From Pseudodesulfovibrio aespoeensis Aspo-2 (GTDB lineage Bacteria; Desulfobacterota; Desulfovibrionia; Desulfovibrionales; Desulfovibrionaceae): DNA of 64,000 nt. Shown in pieces: positions 35,092 to 44,023 of this stretch (its first letter is position 1; each line of letters begins with the position of its first letter). The notes below the pieces were generated by a model that was not told the DNA's origin, ran no database searches, and saw only the letters and a list, made by a program, of their open reading frames with translations. Location: contig NC_014844.1 of assembly GCF_000176915.2 (NCBI RefSeq), forward strand, positions 1,674,001 through 1,738,000, read 5' to 3'. Made by a program: the position numbers and the translations under genes.

Positions 35092-36159
35092 ATGGGACTT
35101 CAATTAATCAAACCCGATACCCGGATCGACTTCATCGGTTTCAGGAAGATCGCCTTCATCCTTTCCGCCGTGGTCCTGCTTGCCGGCCTGGGCTCGCTGC
35201 TCATCAAGGGCGGCCCCCAATACGGCATCGACTTCGCAGGCGGCATGATCGTCCAGGTCAAGGTGGACAAGACCATCGAGGTGAGCGCCCTCAAGGCCGC
35301 CCTTGAAGAGACGGGCCTGCCGGGACTGGTCGTCCAGTCCTTGGGCATGGAGGACGACCACGAATACCTCATCAGGACTTCCAGCTCGGAAGTGTCCTCC
35401 AAGGAGGTGCGCACACTGGTCTCAAGCGCTCTGACCAGCCATCTCAGCGGCGTGGCCTTCGACATCCAGCGCCTGGAGATGGTCGGCCCCAAGGTGGGCG
35501 CAGACCTGCGCTCCAAGGCCCTTGAGGCGCTGTTCTTCGCCGTCCTGGTCATCGCGGTCTACATCTCGGGCCGCTTCGAGCAGCGGTGGACCGTGGCCGC
35601 CATCATGGCTGCGGCGCTGGGCGGCGGCATCTACGCCATCGGCCTGTTGGGGCTGAACATGGGCTGGCTGATCATCGCGGCCATGGTCATGACCATCGGC
35701 CTGTGCTGGTACCTCAAGCTCAACTACGCCCTGGGGGCCGTGGTCGCGCTCATCCACGATGTGGCCATCACCATCGGCATCTTCTCCATCCTGGACAAGG
35801 AGTTCGACCTGACCATCATCGCCGCGCTCCTGACCATCATCGGCTACTCGCTCAACGACACCATCATCGTCTTTGACCGCATCCGTGAAAACACCAATGC
35901 GCAAAAAGACACCAGACGGTTCAAGTCGATCATCAACCAGAGCATCAACCAGACCCTCTCGCGGACCATCATGACCTCGCTGACCACACTTCTGGTGGTG
36001 GCCTGCCTGTTCGTGCTGGGCGGCAGCGTCATCCACGACTTCGCCCTGGCCCTGCTCATCGGCATCGGGGTCGGCACCTATTCCTCCATCTTCGTGGCCA
36101 GCCCCATCCTTCTGGGCTTTGGCCCCTCGGTGGTAGGCGATACGGAAACCGACGCCTAA
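35092..36159 (+). CDS. secF: Protein translocase subunit SecF
   Basis: 355 residues with six helices: GIDFAGGMIVQVKV near the N-terminus, YISGRFEQRWTVAAIMA, and LTIIGYSLNDTIIVFDRIRENTN with the conserved Asp, all standard SecF. It works with SecD and YajC at SecYEG, and a clean terminator follows at 36188-36216. Confidence 0.96.
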   Translation: MGLQLIKPDTRIDFIGFRKIAFILSAVVLLAGLGSLLIKGGPQYGIDFAGGMIVQVKVDKTIEVSALKAALEETGLPGLVVQSLGMEDDHEYLIRTSSSEVSSKEVRTLVSSALTSHLSGVAFDIQRLEMVGPKVGADLRSKALEALFFAVLVIAVYISGRFEQRWTVAAIMAAALGGGIYAIGLLGLNMGWLIIAAMVMTIGLCWYLKLNYALGAVVALIHDVAITIGIFSILDKEFDLTIIAALLTIIGYSLNDTIIVFDRIRENTNAQKDTRRFKSIINQSINQTLSRTIMTSLTTLLVVACLFVLGGSVIHDFALALLIGIGVGTYSSIFVASPILLGFGPSVVGDTETDA

Positions 36160-36187
36160 GCAAGGTAATCAGACTCGCAAGACAGCA

Positions 36188-36216
36188 GGGGAAGGGCCAC
36201 GGCCCTTCCCCTTTTC
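36188..36216 (+). terminator. Terminator of yajC-secDF
   Basis: Perfect 11-base stem GGGGAAGGGCC / GGCCCTTCCCC, followed by TTTTCATT. Confidence 0.92.
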
Positions 36217-36267
36217 ATTGGGCATCCGGGGATTGACTGCGGCCAGTGCAGCCTGGAAATCGCGCAT

Positions 36268-36301
36268 GAAAAAGCCCCTGCGGCACATGACCGCAGGGGC
36301 T
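36268..36301 (-). terminator. Terminator of the adk transcript
   Basis: Minus strand stem AGCCCCTGCGG / CCGCAGGGGCT with a TCATGTG loop, then TTTTCATG; 25 bases past the adk stop. Confidence 0.92.
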
Positions 36302-36325
36302 GATAACGTCAGTATTGCCGGAAGA

Positions 36326-36994
36326 CTAGACGAGCTGGCTCATCAGGTAGTCCTTGATGGCGGTGATGGAATCCTCGCCATTGAGCTCGATGTACTTGAA
36401 GCCGCCGTTCTTCATGTTCTTGTAGAAGTTGCAGGCGGCCATGGTGCCGGTCTTCTCATCGTAGTAGATGTCGTGGCGCTGATCGATGGCGGCTGCATCC
36501 TGATCGTCCTGGCGGGCGGAGAGGGCGCCGCCGCAGACACGGCACTTGTCGCCGTCAGGGGCGATGACCGGGATGCCGACGTTGTTGGGGTGGTTGGGAT
36601 TGTTTTCACACAGACGGCGGCCCATGATCCGGGCCTTGGCGATGTCGCGGGGCAGCTTGATCTCGATGACGTAGTCCAGCTTCTCTCCGCTTTTCTGCAG
36701 GGATTCCCACAGTTTTTCACCCTGGACCAGAGAACGGGGGAAACCGTCGAGCAACCAGCCGTTCTTGTCGGAGTTGGCCAGGACATCGAGAACCATGGGA
36801 ATGGTGATGTCATCAGGAACCAGTTCACCCTTGTTGATGAATGCCTTGGCCTTCAGGCCCAGCTCGGTTCCGCCGCCGATATGCTTGCGGAAGATGGCAC
36901 CGGACTCGATGTGATCCAGACCGTACTTGTCCCTGGCCAGGGTGCCCTGGGTGCCTTTGCCGGAGCCGTTGGGGCCGAAAATCAGAATATTCAT
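36326..36994 (-). CDS. adk: Adenylate kinase, metal-binding (Desulfovibrio type)
   Basis: 222 residues. The P-loop GPNGSGKGTQ is at 7-16, the NMP-binding region at 31-60, DGFPRS at 83-88, and the LID holds a Cys129-X5-His135-X15-Cys151-X2-Cys154 site. The same residues at the same numbers form the Zn/Co/Fe site of Desulfovibrio gigas adenylate kinase. It interconverts ATP, ADP and AMP. The start ATG has AGGAGGAG upstream; the frame is open further upstream, but the P-loop sets the start. It is followed by its own terminator. Confidence 0.95.
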   Translation of the reverse strand: MNILIFGPNGSGKGTQGTLARDKYGLDHIESGAIFRKHIGGGTELGLKAKAFINKGELVPDDITIPMVLDVLANSDKNGWLLDGFPRSLVQGEKLWESLQKSGEKLDYVIEIKLPRDIAKARIMGRRLCENNPNHPNNVGIPVIAPDGDKCRVCGGALSARQDDQDAAAIDQRHDIYYDEKTGTMAACNFYKNMKNGGFKYIELNGEDSITAIKDYLMSQLV

Positions 36995-37090
36995 GCAAAC
37001 TCCTCCTGGTGATAAAAAAAGCAATGCCGCACTGGCAGCAAACACATTGTGCAAAAGATCACATGCTCTTATACCGCACATCCGAGGAAG

Positions 37091-38110
37091 TCAATGCCTG
37101 GGGGAGAAAACCACCCCGGAACCGGTGACTGTGGCTGTCTTTTCACCGGGAAACTGGAAGGTCGCTCCGATGCGCCGGTCCTGCCACGCCCTGTCGAGCC
37201 CAAAAAGGGTGTCGGCCAGGGCCTGCCCCGGACCGAGGCTGTCCAGGGCCGCCTTGTAGAGGCGCAAGCGCAGGGCGCGGTGCGCTCCGGCCAGGGTGGC
37301 GTCTAAGAGCGTGGTTCCCGCGGTTGCGGTCTGGGCGTCCCAGTAGTCGCGGTCAGCGCTGCCGACCCGCCACAGACGGGCCACGGCATCGAGAAAGTTC
37401 GGATTCTCCTGCAACAGCAGGGGCATGACCGTGGACCGGATGCGGTTCCTGGCCCAGCGCGGATCGCTGTTGGTCGCGTCCTCGCGCCAGGACACGCCAA
37501 GGGCGGTCAGGAGCCCGGTCAGGGTCGATTTCGGGGTCAGGAGCAGGGGGCGCAGCAGTCGACGGCCATCGTCCCGACCGACCATGCCGGAGAGTCCGGG
37601 CCAGGCCGTGCCCCTGGACAGACGCAGGAGCAGGTCCTCGCCCAGATCGTCCAGATGATGCCCCAGAGCGATAAAGTGGGCCTCGTGCTGCGCCAGAACA
37701 TCGGCAAACAGGGTATAGCGGGCCTCACGCCCAGCCTCCTCCAAGCCCATGCCACGGGATGCGGCCAGGGCGGCCACATCCGCCTCGCGGGCCACGCAGG
37801 GCACGCCCAGCGACTCGCACAGGGACGCGGCCCAGCGGGCGTCGTCGTCGGCCTCAGGCCGCAATCGGTGGTTCAGATGGGCGGCCACGACGCGCCCGCC
37901 GTTCTTGACGGCCAGCCAGTGCAGGCACAGGAGCAGGGCAGTGGAGTCCGCGCCGCCGGACAGGCCCACGGCCAGCGTTTTGCCGGTCATGTCAAGGGCG
38001 AGGTCGTCGCTGATGAATCGCTCGATGCCAAGGCAGAAGTGTGCCCATTTGGGAGGCAGATTCTGCAGGGAACGCGGCATGGCGGGGAACGCACCGGTCA
38101 TGTCGGCCAT
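37091..38110 (-). CDS. tilS: tRNA(Ile)-lysidine synthase
   Basis: 339 residues of the PP-loop ATP pyrophosphatase family; it converts the wobble C of tRNA-Ile(CAU) to lysidine. The PP-loop LAVGLSGGADSTALLL is at about residues 46-61; AHLNHRLRPEADDDA and ALGHHLDDLGEDLLLRLSRG are the other catalytic motifs. It is shorter than E. coli TilS and has only a small C-terminal domain, as in many bacteria. The start ATG at 38110 follows the upstream stop by one base. Confidence 0.93.
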   Translation of the reverse strand: MADMTGAFPAMPRSLQNLPPKWAHFCLGIERFISDDLALDMTGKTLAVGLSGGADSTALLLCLHWLAVKNGGRVVAAHLNHRLRPEADDDARWAASLCESLGVPCVAREADVAALAASRGMGLEEAGREARYTLFADVLAQHEAHFIALGHHLDDLGEDLLLRLSRGTAWPGLSGMVGRDDGRRLLRPLLLTPKSTLTGLLTALGVSWREDATNSDPRWARNRIRSTVMPLLLQENPNFLDAVARLWRVGSADRDYWDAQTATAGTTLLDATLAGAHRALRLRLYKAALDSLGPGQALADTLFGLDRAWQDRRIGATFQFPGEKTATVTGSGVVFSPRH

Positions 38111-38111
38111 C

Positions 38112-38462
38112 TCAGACGGAGATCTCAAGCTCCTCGATGAACTGGTCGAGGTATTCGATCATGTGTTTGCGCTGGGACGCTGTGGCGTAGCAGACGCAGG
38201 AGCAGCGGATCTTCTTCCTGCCGCGCACCAGCAGCTCGAGCTTGAGCTGGTTGCCAGCCGCATGGCGCAGGGTCTCAAGGGCCATGAAATAGGGGCCGCA
38301 TTCCTCCAGGTGGTCGCGCTGTTCGGGCTGGAGCAGTTCCGCGGGCAGGGGGAGGTAGTAGATGTCGTCGAGCAGGCTCTTGAAGTCCAGCTCGTTGAAG
38401 GCGGCAACGATCTTGTCGTAATCGTCGTCGTAGAGGTCTTGGATGAGATAGGTGCGCATCAT
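38112..38462 (-). CDS. Conserved-looking hypothetical protein (116 aa)
   Basis: Starts with two ATG codons, the first overlapping the hemA stop by 4 bases, and ends one base before tilS, so it is surely translated in this operon. The product begins MMRTYLIQDLYDDDYDKIV, is acidic in the first half, and has a central LLVRGRKKIRCSCVCYATASQRKHMIEYL with a CSCVC cluster. No membrane helix or signal is seen. The two close Cys could bind metal or be redox active, but no family is recognised. Confidence 0.85.
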   Translation of the reverse strand: MMRTYLIQDLYDDDYDKIVAAFNELDFKSLLDDIYYLPLPAELLQPEQRDHLEECGPYFMALETLRHAAGNQLKLELLVRGRKKIRCSCVCYATASQRKHMIEYLDQFIEELEISV

Positions 38463-39832
38463 TGTTCCTTGGTCTTTGAGGCGTCGATGAGCCGGTCGAT
38501 GTCTTCAGGGGCGCAGCCACAGTTCTTGCGGTCCAGGTGGGCGTCGGGCGGCACGGTCTCGTCGTCGAGATTGAACATGCGCCGGGCCATGTCAATGAAC
38601 TGATCCGCCGACCCCTCTTCCTGGGTGCGCCGCTTGAGAAAACAGATGGGCTCGTGCAGCGCCTTGCGGCCCACGGAAAGAACAAGCGTTTCCAGTGAGT
38701 TCCGGGTGGTCTCGTCCACCGGGCCGATCTTCTTGAGGGTCTTGGCCAGCTCGCGCAGGGCGATGTCCTCGCTGCGGTCCACGAGATCGACGATGGTCGG
38801 CTGGAGCGCCAGGGAATTGAGCCAGTTGCCGAACACTTTGGTCTCGGCCTCGACCACGGCCCTGGCCTTGACCGCCTCGCCCTGGCGCTGGGCCATGTTT
38901 TCCTCGACCACTTCCTTGAGGTCGTCAATGTCGTAGAGGTAGACGTTGTCCAGGTTGTTGACATCCGGGTCGATGTCGCGCGGCACGGCGATGTCGATGA
39001 AGAACATCGGCTTGTTCTTGCGCTTCTTGAGAATCGCCTTGACTTCCCTGGCCTTGATCACAGCCACGGGCGAGCCGGTGGAGCTGATGACGATGTCCAC
39101 CTCGTGCAAATGGTCGTACATCTGCTCGATCTGGATGGGCTGGCCGCCCATGGTCGAGGCCAGCTCCCTGGCCCGGCCCAGGGTGCGGTTGGCGATGATG
39201 ATGTCGCGCACGCCGTTCTGGAGCAGGTGGGTGGCGGCCAGCTCGGCCATTTCGCCCGCGCCCACGAGCATGGCGCGGGTGCCGTCCAGGGCGCCAAAAA
39301 TCTTCTTGGCAAGCTCCACCGCCGCATAGCTGATGGAGACCGCGCTCGAGGCGATGGCCGTCTCGGTGCGCACCCGTTTGGCCACGGAAAAAGACTTGTG
39401 CAACAGCCGGTTGATGATGGTCCGGGCCGCCCCCTTGTCCACGGCGTTGCGGTAGGAGTCCTTGAGCTGGCCCAGTATCTGCGGCTCGCCCATGACCATG
39501 GAATCCAGGCTGCTGGCCACGGTGAACAGATGCTCCACGGCCTCGAGATCGACATACTGGTAGGTGTTTTCCACCAGCAGGTCCGGCGATCCCTTGCAGA
39601 TGCCCGCCCAGTAATTGATCACGGCGTCCAGGGCCTCGCGCTCGGACACGCGTTTGACCACGGCCACGATCTCCACCCGGTTGCAGGTGGAGAGCGCCAT
39701 GCATTCGGCGAGCGGACAGTGGGCCATGAGCCCGGCCTCGAAGTTTTCCACATTGGTGAGGGCGAATTTCTCGCGCACATCGACCCCGGCGGTCCGGTGG
39801 TTCAGGCCGACAAGGATGATCTTTCCGTTCAT
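38459..39832 (-). CDS. hemA: Glutamyl-tRNA reductase
   Basis: 457 residues; it reduces Glu-tRNA to glutamate-1-semialdehyde, the first step of tetrapyrrole synthesis. The nucleophile Cys50 is in LSTCNRVE, the motif MVMGEPQILGQLK is family-specific, and the NADPH site is MLVGAGEMAELAA. The C-terminal dimerisation region is long, with an extra 30-40 residues ending CGCAPEDIDRLID. It overlaps the upstream membrane protein by 4 bases, which sets the start at 39832 although the frame is open far beyond. In sulfate reducers its product feeds siroheme, heme and cobalamin. Confidence 0.95.
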   Translation of the reverse strand: MNGKIILVGLNHRTAGVDVREKFALTNVENFEAGLMAHCPLAECMALSTCNRVEIVAVVKRVSEREALDAVINYWAGICKGSPDLLVENTYQYVDLEAVEHLFTVASSLDSMVMGEPQILGQLKDSYRNAVDKGAARTIINRLLHKSFSVAKRVRTETAIASSAVSISYAAVELAKKIFGALDGTRAMLVGAGEMAELAATHLLQNGVRDIIIANRTLGRARELASTMGGQPIQIEQMYDHLHEVDIVISSTGSPVAVIKAREVKAILKKRKNKPMFFIDIAVPRDIDPDVNNLDNVYLYDIDDLKEVVEENMAQRQGEAVKARAVVEAETKVFGNWLNSLALQPTIVDLVDRSEDIALRELAKTLKKIGPVDETTRNSLETLVLSVGRKALHEPICFLKRRTQEEGSADQFIDMARRMFNLDDETVPPDAHLDRKNCGCAPEDIDRLIDASKTKEQ

Positions 39833-40641
39833 GGCACGGCCCTGAAGGTGATGGTGTGATGAATGAGGGAGACGCACATGCCCGCAAACACCCATATGGC
39901 GAGGATGGCGGGCTTGCGCCCCCGCCAGCCGAGAACCACTCGTTGGTGGAAGAGGAAGGCGAACAGAAACCAGACTGCAAATGAGCCGATCTTCATGATA
40001 TCCCAGGCGAATGGGCGTTTGGCGTCGATCAGGTACCAGAAATAGGTGGAGAACAGCCCCAGGGTGAAGAGGGGGAACCCGATGGTCACAGCCAGCCGGT
40101 TGACTGCGTCGAACTTGTCCAGCGACGGGATGCCCTGGCCCATGCTCGACAATCCGGCCTTGGTCTTGAGCTTGCGGTTGTAGTAGATGAAGGCGACAGC
40201 CGCGCCAAAGGCCATGATCAACACGCCCAGGGTCAGGATCAGGGTGCCGATGTGCAGGCCGAAGAAGAGCATGGTCAGCTCCGGCGGCATGACCACCCGG
40301 ATGCCGCCCAGGGCCAGGGAGGCCACATACAGGAGCAGGGCCAGGGGCAGGGCGGTGATGGCCAGGAATTCGAGCCGCAGCCGCCACCAGAGGAAGAAAT
40401 AAACGGCCAGCACGCACCACGCCAGGATGTTGAAATAGAACGTGCCCGAGCTCAGGGCCAAGGGATCGCCGGTCAGGGCCAGGGAGAGGTCCGCCGTGTT
40501 CAGGGTGAACCCGGCCACGGCCAGCCACACGGCAAGGGTCTTGAGCCTGTCGTTGCCCGCGCACACGCCGGTCAGGAAAAGAACCGTGCCCAGCGCATAG
40601 AAGGCAATTATGAGGATGTGCAGAATGTCAAACAAGCCCAT
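39829..40641 (-). CDS. ccsA: Cytochrome c assembly (CcsA/HemX-type) membrane protein
   Basis: 270 residues with about eight membrane helices and the cytochrome c assembly pattern of the CcsA/CcmC/HemX superfamily, including LHIGTLILTLGVLIMAFGAAVAFIYYNRKLKTK and IGFPLFTLGLFSTYFWYLIDA. Positioned before hemA and after siroheme synthase, as HemX is in several bacteria. It may help handle heme, or modulate HemA; the exact role is not shown by the sequence. It overlaps the upstream gene by 14 bases. Gene symbol by family only. Confidence 0.82.
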   Translation of the reverse strand: MGLFDILHILIIAFYALGTVLFLTGVCAGNDRLKTLAVWLAVAGFTLNTADLSLALTGDPLALSSGTFYFNILAWCVLAVYFFLWWRLRLEFLAITALPLALLLYVASLALGGIRVVMPPELTMLFFGLHIGTLILTLGVLIMAFGAAVAFIYYNRKLKTKAGLSSMGQGIPSLDKFDAVNRLAVTIGFPLFTLGLFSTYFWYLIDAKRPFAWDIMKIGSFAVWFLFAFLFHQRVVLGWRGRKPAILAIWVFAGMCVSLIHHTITFRAVP

Positions 40642-41305
40642 CAAGCAGCTCCGGGATGTTGGCGTGCAATGGTTGGGGCAATGATTCTTTAAGTATTTCC
40701 GAGGCAGCGTCAAGGTCTCTGGCCTTGATCCGGGCCAGAAGATCGGAGTTGACCAGCGAGCGCAGCACCGCGGTGTTTTCCGGCGTGGTCATGCCAAGCC
40801 CGAGCACCAGCGGTCTGATGCGGCCCATGAGCGTGAGCAGGCCCGCGTATTCGTCGCCAAAGCTCTCCTGCAATTCCTTGCGGATGCGCTTGGCCATGGC
40901 TGGGCTGCGGCCCGCCGTGGAGATGGCTACCGTCAAATCGCCGCGCTTGACCGTGGCCGGGACGATGAAGCTGCACTTCTCTGGCTGGTCCACGATGTTG
41001 CACAGGATGGCGCGCTCGGCGCAGAGGGTGCTGATGCGCCAGTTGACCTCCTCGCTGGAGGTGCAGGCGATGACCAGGAACTTGCCGTCCAGGTCGGTGT
41101 CGCGAAACTCCCGGCACTGGAAGGAGACGTGGTCCTGGGCCAGCAGCGAGGCCATCTCCGGGTCGGCGGGGCGGGTGTCGATGATGGTCACCGTGCCCGC
41201 GCCAGAGTCGATCAGGGACTGGATCTTGCGCTTGCCGACCTCGCCCGCGCCCACCACGAGGCACCCCTTGTTCTCCAGGTTCACGAAAATGGGATAGTAT
41301 CGCAT
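40628..41305 (-). CDS. Precorrin-2 dehydrogenase / siroheme synthase N-terminal-type protein
   Basis: 225 residues equivalent to the N-terminal half of CysG or Met8p. The NAD-binding GCLVVGAGEVGKRKIQSLIDSG is at about residues 13-34. NWRISTLCAERAILCNIVDQPEKCSFIVPATVKRGDLTVAISTAGRSPAMAKRIRKELQ is the full siroheme synthase signature. It oxidises precorrin-2 to sirohydrochlorin and may insert iron. Siroheme is needed for dissimilatory sulfite reductase and is a heme precursor in sulfate reducers, so it fits with hemA downstream. Confidence 0.93.
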   Translation of the reverse strand: MRYYPIFVNLENKGCLVVGAGEVGKRKIQSLIDSGAGTVTIIDTRPADPEMASLLAQDHVSFQCREFRDTDLDGKFLVIACTSSEEVNWRISTLCAERAILCNIVDQPEKCSFIVPATVKRGDLTVAISTAGRSPAMAKRIRKELQESFGDEYAGLLTLMGRIRPLVLGLGMTTPENTAVLRSLVNSDLLARIKARDLDAASEILKESLPQPLHANIPELLDGLV

Positions 41306-41409
41306 GCGCCTTGATACCCAAAGCAGGGCCACATGTAAAATGCCAATTGCCCGGTTCTTGCAATATCCTCCGGGAATAGGCTAGGGAATTGACACCAACA
41401 CGACAGCCA

Positions 41410-42675
41410 ATGAAACACCATCTCGTCATACAACTGGCCCGGTTCGGGGACCTCATCCAGACCAAGCGGCTCCTGGCGACCCTGTGCGCCCGGCCCGACA
41501 GCCGCGTCCACCTCTGCCTCGACCGCTCCCTTGAGCCGCTGGCCCGGCTGGTCTTCCCGGATGTGGTTCTGCATCCGGTCACGGCCCACGGCACCGGGCT
41601 AAACGGCCACGAGGCCGTGCGCGCCATGCTGACGGACAACCGGCGCGCCTTTGCCGGTCTGCGCGCCGTCAGCTTCGAGCGGGTCTACAATCTCAATTTT
41701 TCCGGGCTCAATTTTCGGCTGGCTGCGCTGTTCGATCCCGACACGGTGGAGGGCTACGCCTGGCAGGATGGTCAGGAGCTGATTTCCCTGTGGCCGTCCA
41801 TGGCCATGCGCTGGTCGGATCAGAGAAGATTCTCCATCAATCTCGTCGATTTCTGGGCCGGGTACTGCCCGGACATGCTCGCGCCGGAGCGGGTCAATCC
41901 GTCTGCCCAGTCCAAAGGCAACGGCCTGGGCGTGGTCCTGGCGGGCCGTGAGTCGCGCCGCTCGCTGCCGGTGGAGATCCTGGCGCGCATGGTCGCCACC
42001 ACGGCCCAGGCCCGCAAGGCGCCCCATGTCCACCTGCTGGGCGGTGCGGGCGAGCACGGGGCAGGGCAGGCAGTCATGAAGCTGCTGCCCCCCGCAGTGC
42101 AGGCGCGCACGCGAAATCTGGCGGGCGCGACCAACTGGGCCGACCTCGTGGAGATCGTCGGCTCCCTCGATCTGCTTCTGACGCCGGATACCGGCACCAT
42201 GCATCTGGCGGCCCATTTGGGCACGCCGGTCCACGCCTTTTTCCTGTCCTCGGCCTGGTGCTTCGAGACCGGGCCGTACGGCGCGGGGCACACGGTCCAT
42301 CAGGCCGTGGCTCCCTGCCTGCCGTGCCTTGAGACCCGGCCCTGCGACAACGGCGTCGCCTGCCTGGGCGCATTTGCAGACCCCGGCTACCAGCGGTTCA
42401 TGACCACGCGCAAGGCCGAGCACATGCCCAGTGGCATGATCGCCTACGAATCCCGCTTCGACGCCCTGGGCCAAACCTTTCACCCCGTGGCGGGCATGGA
42501 CCCGGACTCGGAGCAGCGGGCCAGATTCCGCCAGTTCATCCTGGCGCATCTGAGCGGTGATCCTGACAGTATCGTTGAAAAAATGACCGACATGGACGCG
42601 CTCCTGGCCCAGCGCATCTACCGTGAACGCGATTGGATCACCCGCGACCCCAGCGGATCAATCACAGGACCATAG
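41410..42675 (+). CDS. Glycosyltransferase family 9 (heptosyltransferase-like)
   Basis: 421 residues. The N-terminus HLVIQLARFGDLIQTKRLLATL is the GT9 start, and the C-terminal half has VDLLLTPDTGTMHLAAHLGTPVHAFFLSSAWCFETGPYG, the nucleotide-sugar binding region of ADP-heptose:LPS heptosyltransferases. CLPCLETRPCDNGVACLG is a conserved-looking Cys-rich loop near the end. It is the first of two glycosyltransferase genes; a TTG in frame 21 bases upstream is less likely than the ATG. The acceptor is unknown. Confidence 0.88.
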   Translation: MKHHLVIQLARFGDLIQTKRLLATLCARPDSRVHLCLDRSLEPLARLVFPDVVLHPVTAHGTGLNGHEAVRAMLTDNRRAFAGLRAVSFERVYNLNFSGLNFRLAALFDPDTVEGYAWQDGQELISLWPSMAMRWSDQRRFSINLVDFWAGYCPDMLAPERVNPSAQSKGNGLGVVLAGRESRRSLPVEILARMVATTAQARKAPHVHLLGGAGEHGAGQAVMKLLPPAVQARTRNLAGATNWADLVEIVGSLDLLLTPDTGTMHLAAHLGTPVHAFFLSSAWCFETGPYGAGHTVHQAVAPCLPCLETRPCDNGVACLGAFADPGYQRFMTTRKAEHMPSGMIAYESRFDALGQTFHPVAGMDPDSEQRARFRQFILAHLSGDPDSIVEKMTDMDALLAQRIYRERDWITRDPSGSITGP

Positions 42676-42676
42676 C

Positions 42677-43945
42677 ATGAAGAACCTGCGCATTCTCGTT
42701 GTCCTGCCCCTGTACGGCGGCTCCCTGCCCATAGGCCGATACGTGGCCACGGCCCTGAAAGACCTGGGCCACCTCGTTGAGGTCTTCGAGGCCCCGGAGT
42801 TCAACGCGGCCTACGACGCGCTCAAGAAGCTGCGGGTGACCACGGACCGGCTCGACTACCTCCAGAACTCCTTTCTCAACGTCATCAGCCAGTCGATCCT
42901 GGCCAAGGTGGAGACCTTTGAGCCGGATCTGGTTCTGGCCATGGCCCAGGCGCCGCTCAACCATCAGGCCCTCAAGCGGCTGCGGCGCGACGGCGTGACC
43001 ACGGCCATGTGGTTTGTGGAGGATCACCGCCTCTTCACCTACTGGAAATCCTTTGCCCCGTTCTACGATATCTTCGCCGTCATCCAGAAGGAGCCTTTCC
43101 TGAGCGATCTAAAGGGCATAGGCCAGCCAAACGGGTTGTATCTGCCCCTGGCCGCGCTGCCCGGCTTCCACCACCCCATGGAGCTGACGCCCATGGAACG
43201 GCGAAAGTTCGGCTCGGACATCTCCTTCATGGGCGCGGGCTACCCCAACCGGCGCGTTGCCTTCCGCGAGCTGGTCAGCCGCGATTTCAAGCTCTGGGGC
43301 ACGGACTGGGACGGCGACCATGTCCTTGAACCCCTGGTCCAGATGCAGGGCGCGCGCGTCTCGCCGGAAGAGTGCGTCAAGATATTCAATGCCACGCGCA
43401 TCAACCTGAACCTGCATTCAAGCATCCAGGCCGAGGAGCTGGTCACCCTGGGCGATTTCGTCAACCCGCGCACCTTCGAGCTGGCGGCCTGCGGCGCGTT
43501 CCAACTGGTGGACCAACGCACCCTTCTTGAAGAAGCCTTTGCCGACGACGAGCTGGCGACCTTCACGTCAATGGCTGAACTGCTTGAAAAGATAGACTAT
43601 TACCTGGAGAGACCCGAGGAGTGCCAAGCCATTGCCGGGCGCGCCAGGGCGCGGGCGCTCAAGGACCACACCTACCATGCGCGTCTGGAGACGCTCCTCG
43701 ACTTCACTGCCAGGCGCATTCCGGGCTGGCCCAGGGGCAGGGAGGCCAGCGTGCTCGACGCCGATTTCCCGCCTGAATTGCGGGACGAGCTGCGCGGCCT
43801 GCTGGCCCGGCTCGGCCTGTCCGAGAGCGTGCCCTTCAAGGATCTGGTCTGGAGCCTGCGCCAACAGCAGGGTGCGCTGTCCGACCTGGACACGGCCATC
43901 CTCTTCCTGGACGAATGGCAAAAACTCTACGCCAAACGCACCTGA
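42677..43945 (+). CDS. CgeB-like glycosyltransferase
   Basis: 422 residues, beginning 1 base after the GT9 gene. It shows a GT-B fold pattern: N-terminal LRILVVLPLYGGSLPIGRYVATALKDLGHLVEVFE, middle TAMWFVEDHRLFTYWKSFAPFYDIFAVIQKEP, and the C-terminal NATRINLNLHSS with GDFVNPRTFELAACGAFQLVDQR, the signature of CgeB/Glyco_trans_1_2 proteins. The target (surface polysaccharide or protein) is unknown; the pair is probably an envelope or protein glycosylation unit. A terminator follows. Confidence 0.85.
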   Translation: MKNLRILVVLPLYGGSLPIGRYVATALKDLGHLVEVFEAPEFNAAYDALKKLRVTTDRLDYLQNSFLNVISQSILAKVETFEPDLVLAMAQAPLNHQALKRLRRDGVTTAMWFVEDHRLFTYWKSFAPFYDIFAVIQKEPFLSDLKGIGQPNGLYLPLAALPGFHHPMELTPMERRKFGSDISFMGAGYPNRRVAFRELVSRDFKLWGTDWDGDHVLEPLVQMQGARVSPEECVKIFNATRINLNLHSSIQAEELVTLGDFVNPRTFELAACGAFQLVDQRTLLEEAFADDELATFTSMAELLEKIDYYLERPEECQAIAGRARARALKDHTYHARLETLLDFTARRIPGWPRGREASVLDADFPPELRDELRGLLARLGLSESVPFKDLVWSLRQQQGALSDLDTAILFLDEWQKLYAKRT

Positions 43946-43972
43946 CCGATTCCTCAAGTGACACATGAACAA

Positions 43973-44003
43973 AAGGGTTCGCACCATATGGGTGCGAACC
44001 CTT
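43973..44003. terminator. Bidirectional terminator between the glycosyltransferase and rarA
   Basis: Perfect 13-base stem AAGGGTTCGCACC / GGTGCGAACCCTT with an ATATG loop. T-rich tails follow on both strands: TCTTCTTG on plus and TTGTTC on minus. Confidence 0.9.
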
Positions 44004-44023
44004 TCTTCTTGTCATTCAACGGA

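Noticed and set aside
38459-40564. 701-codon frame read as a larger hemA fusion
   Set aside because: The extra N-terminal part is an out-of-frame reading of the ccsA-like gene; hemA starts at 39832 with a 4-base overlap and an intact family N-terminus.
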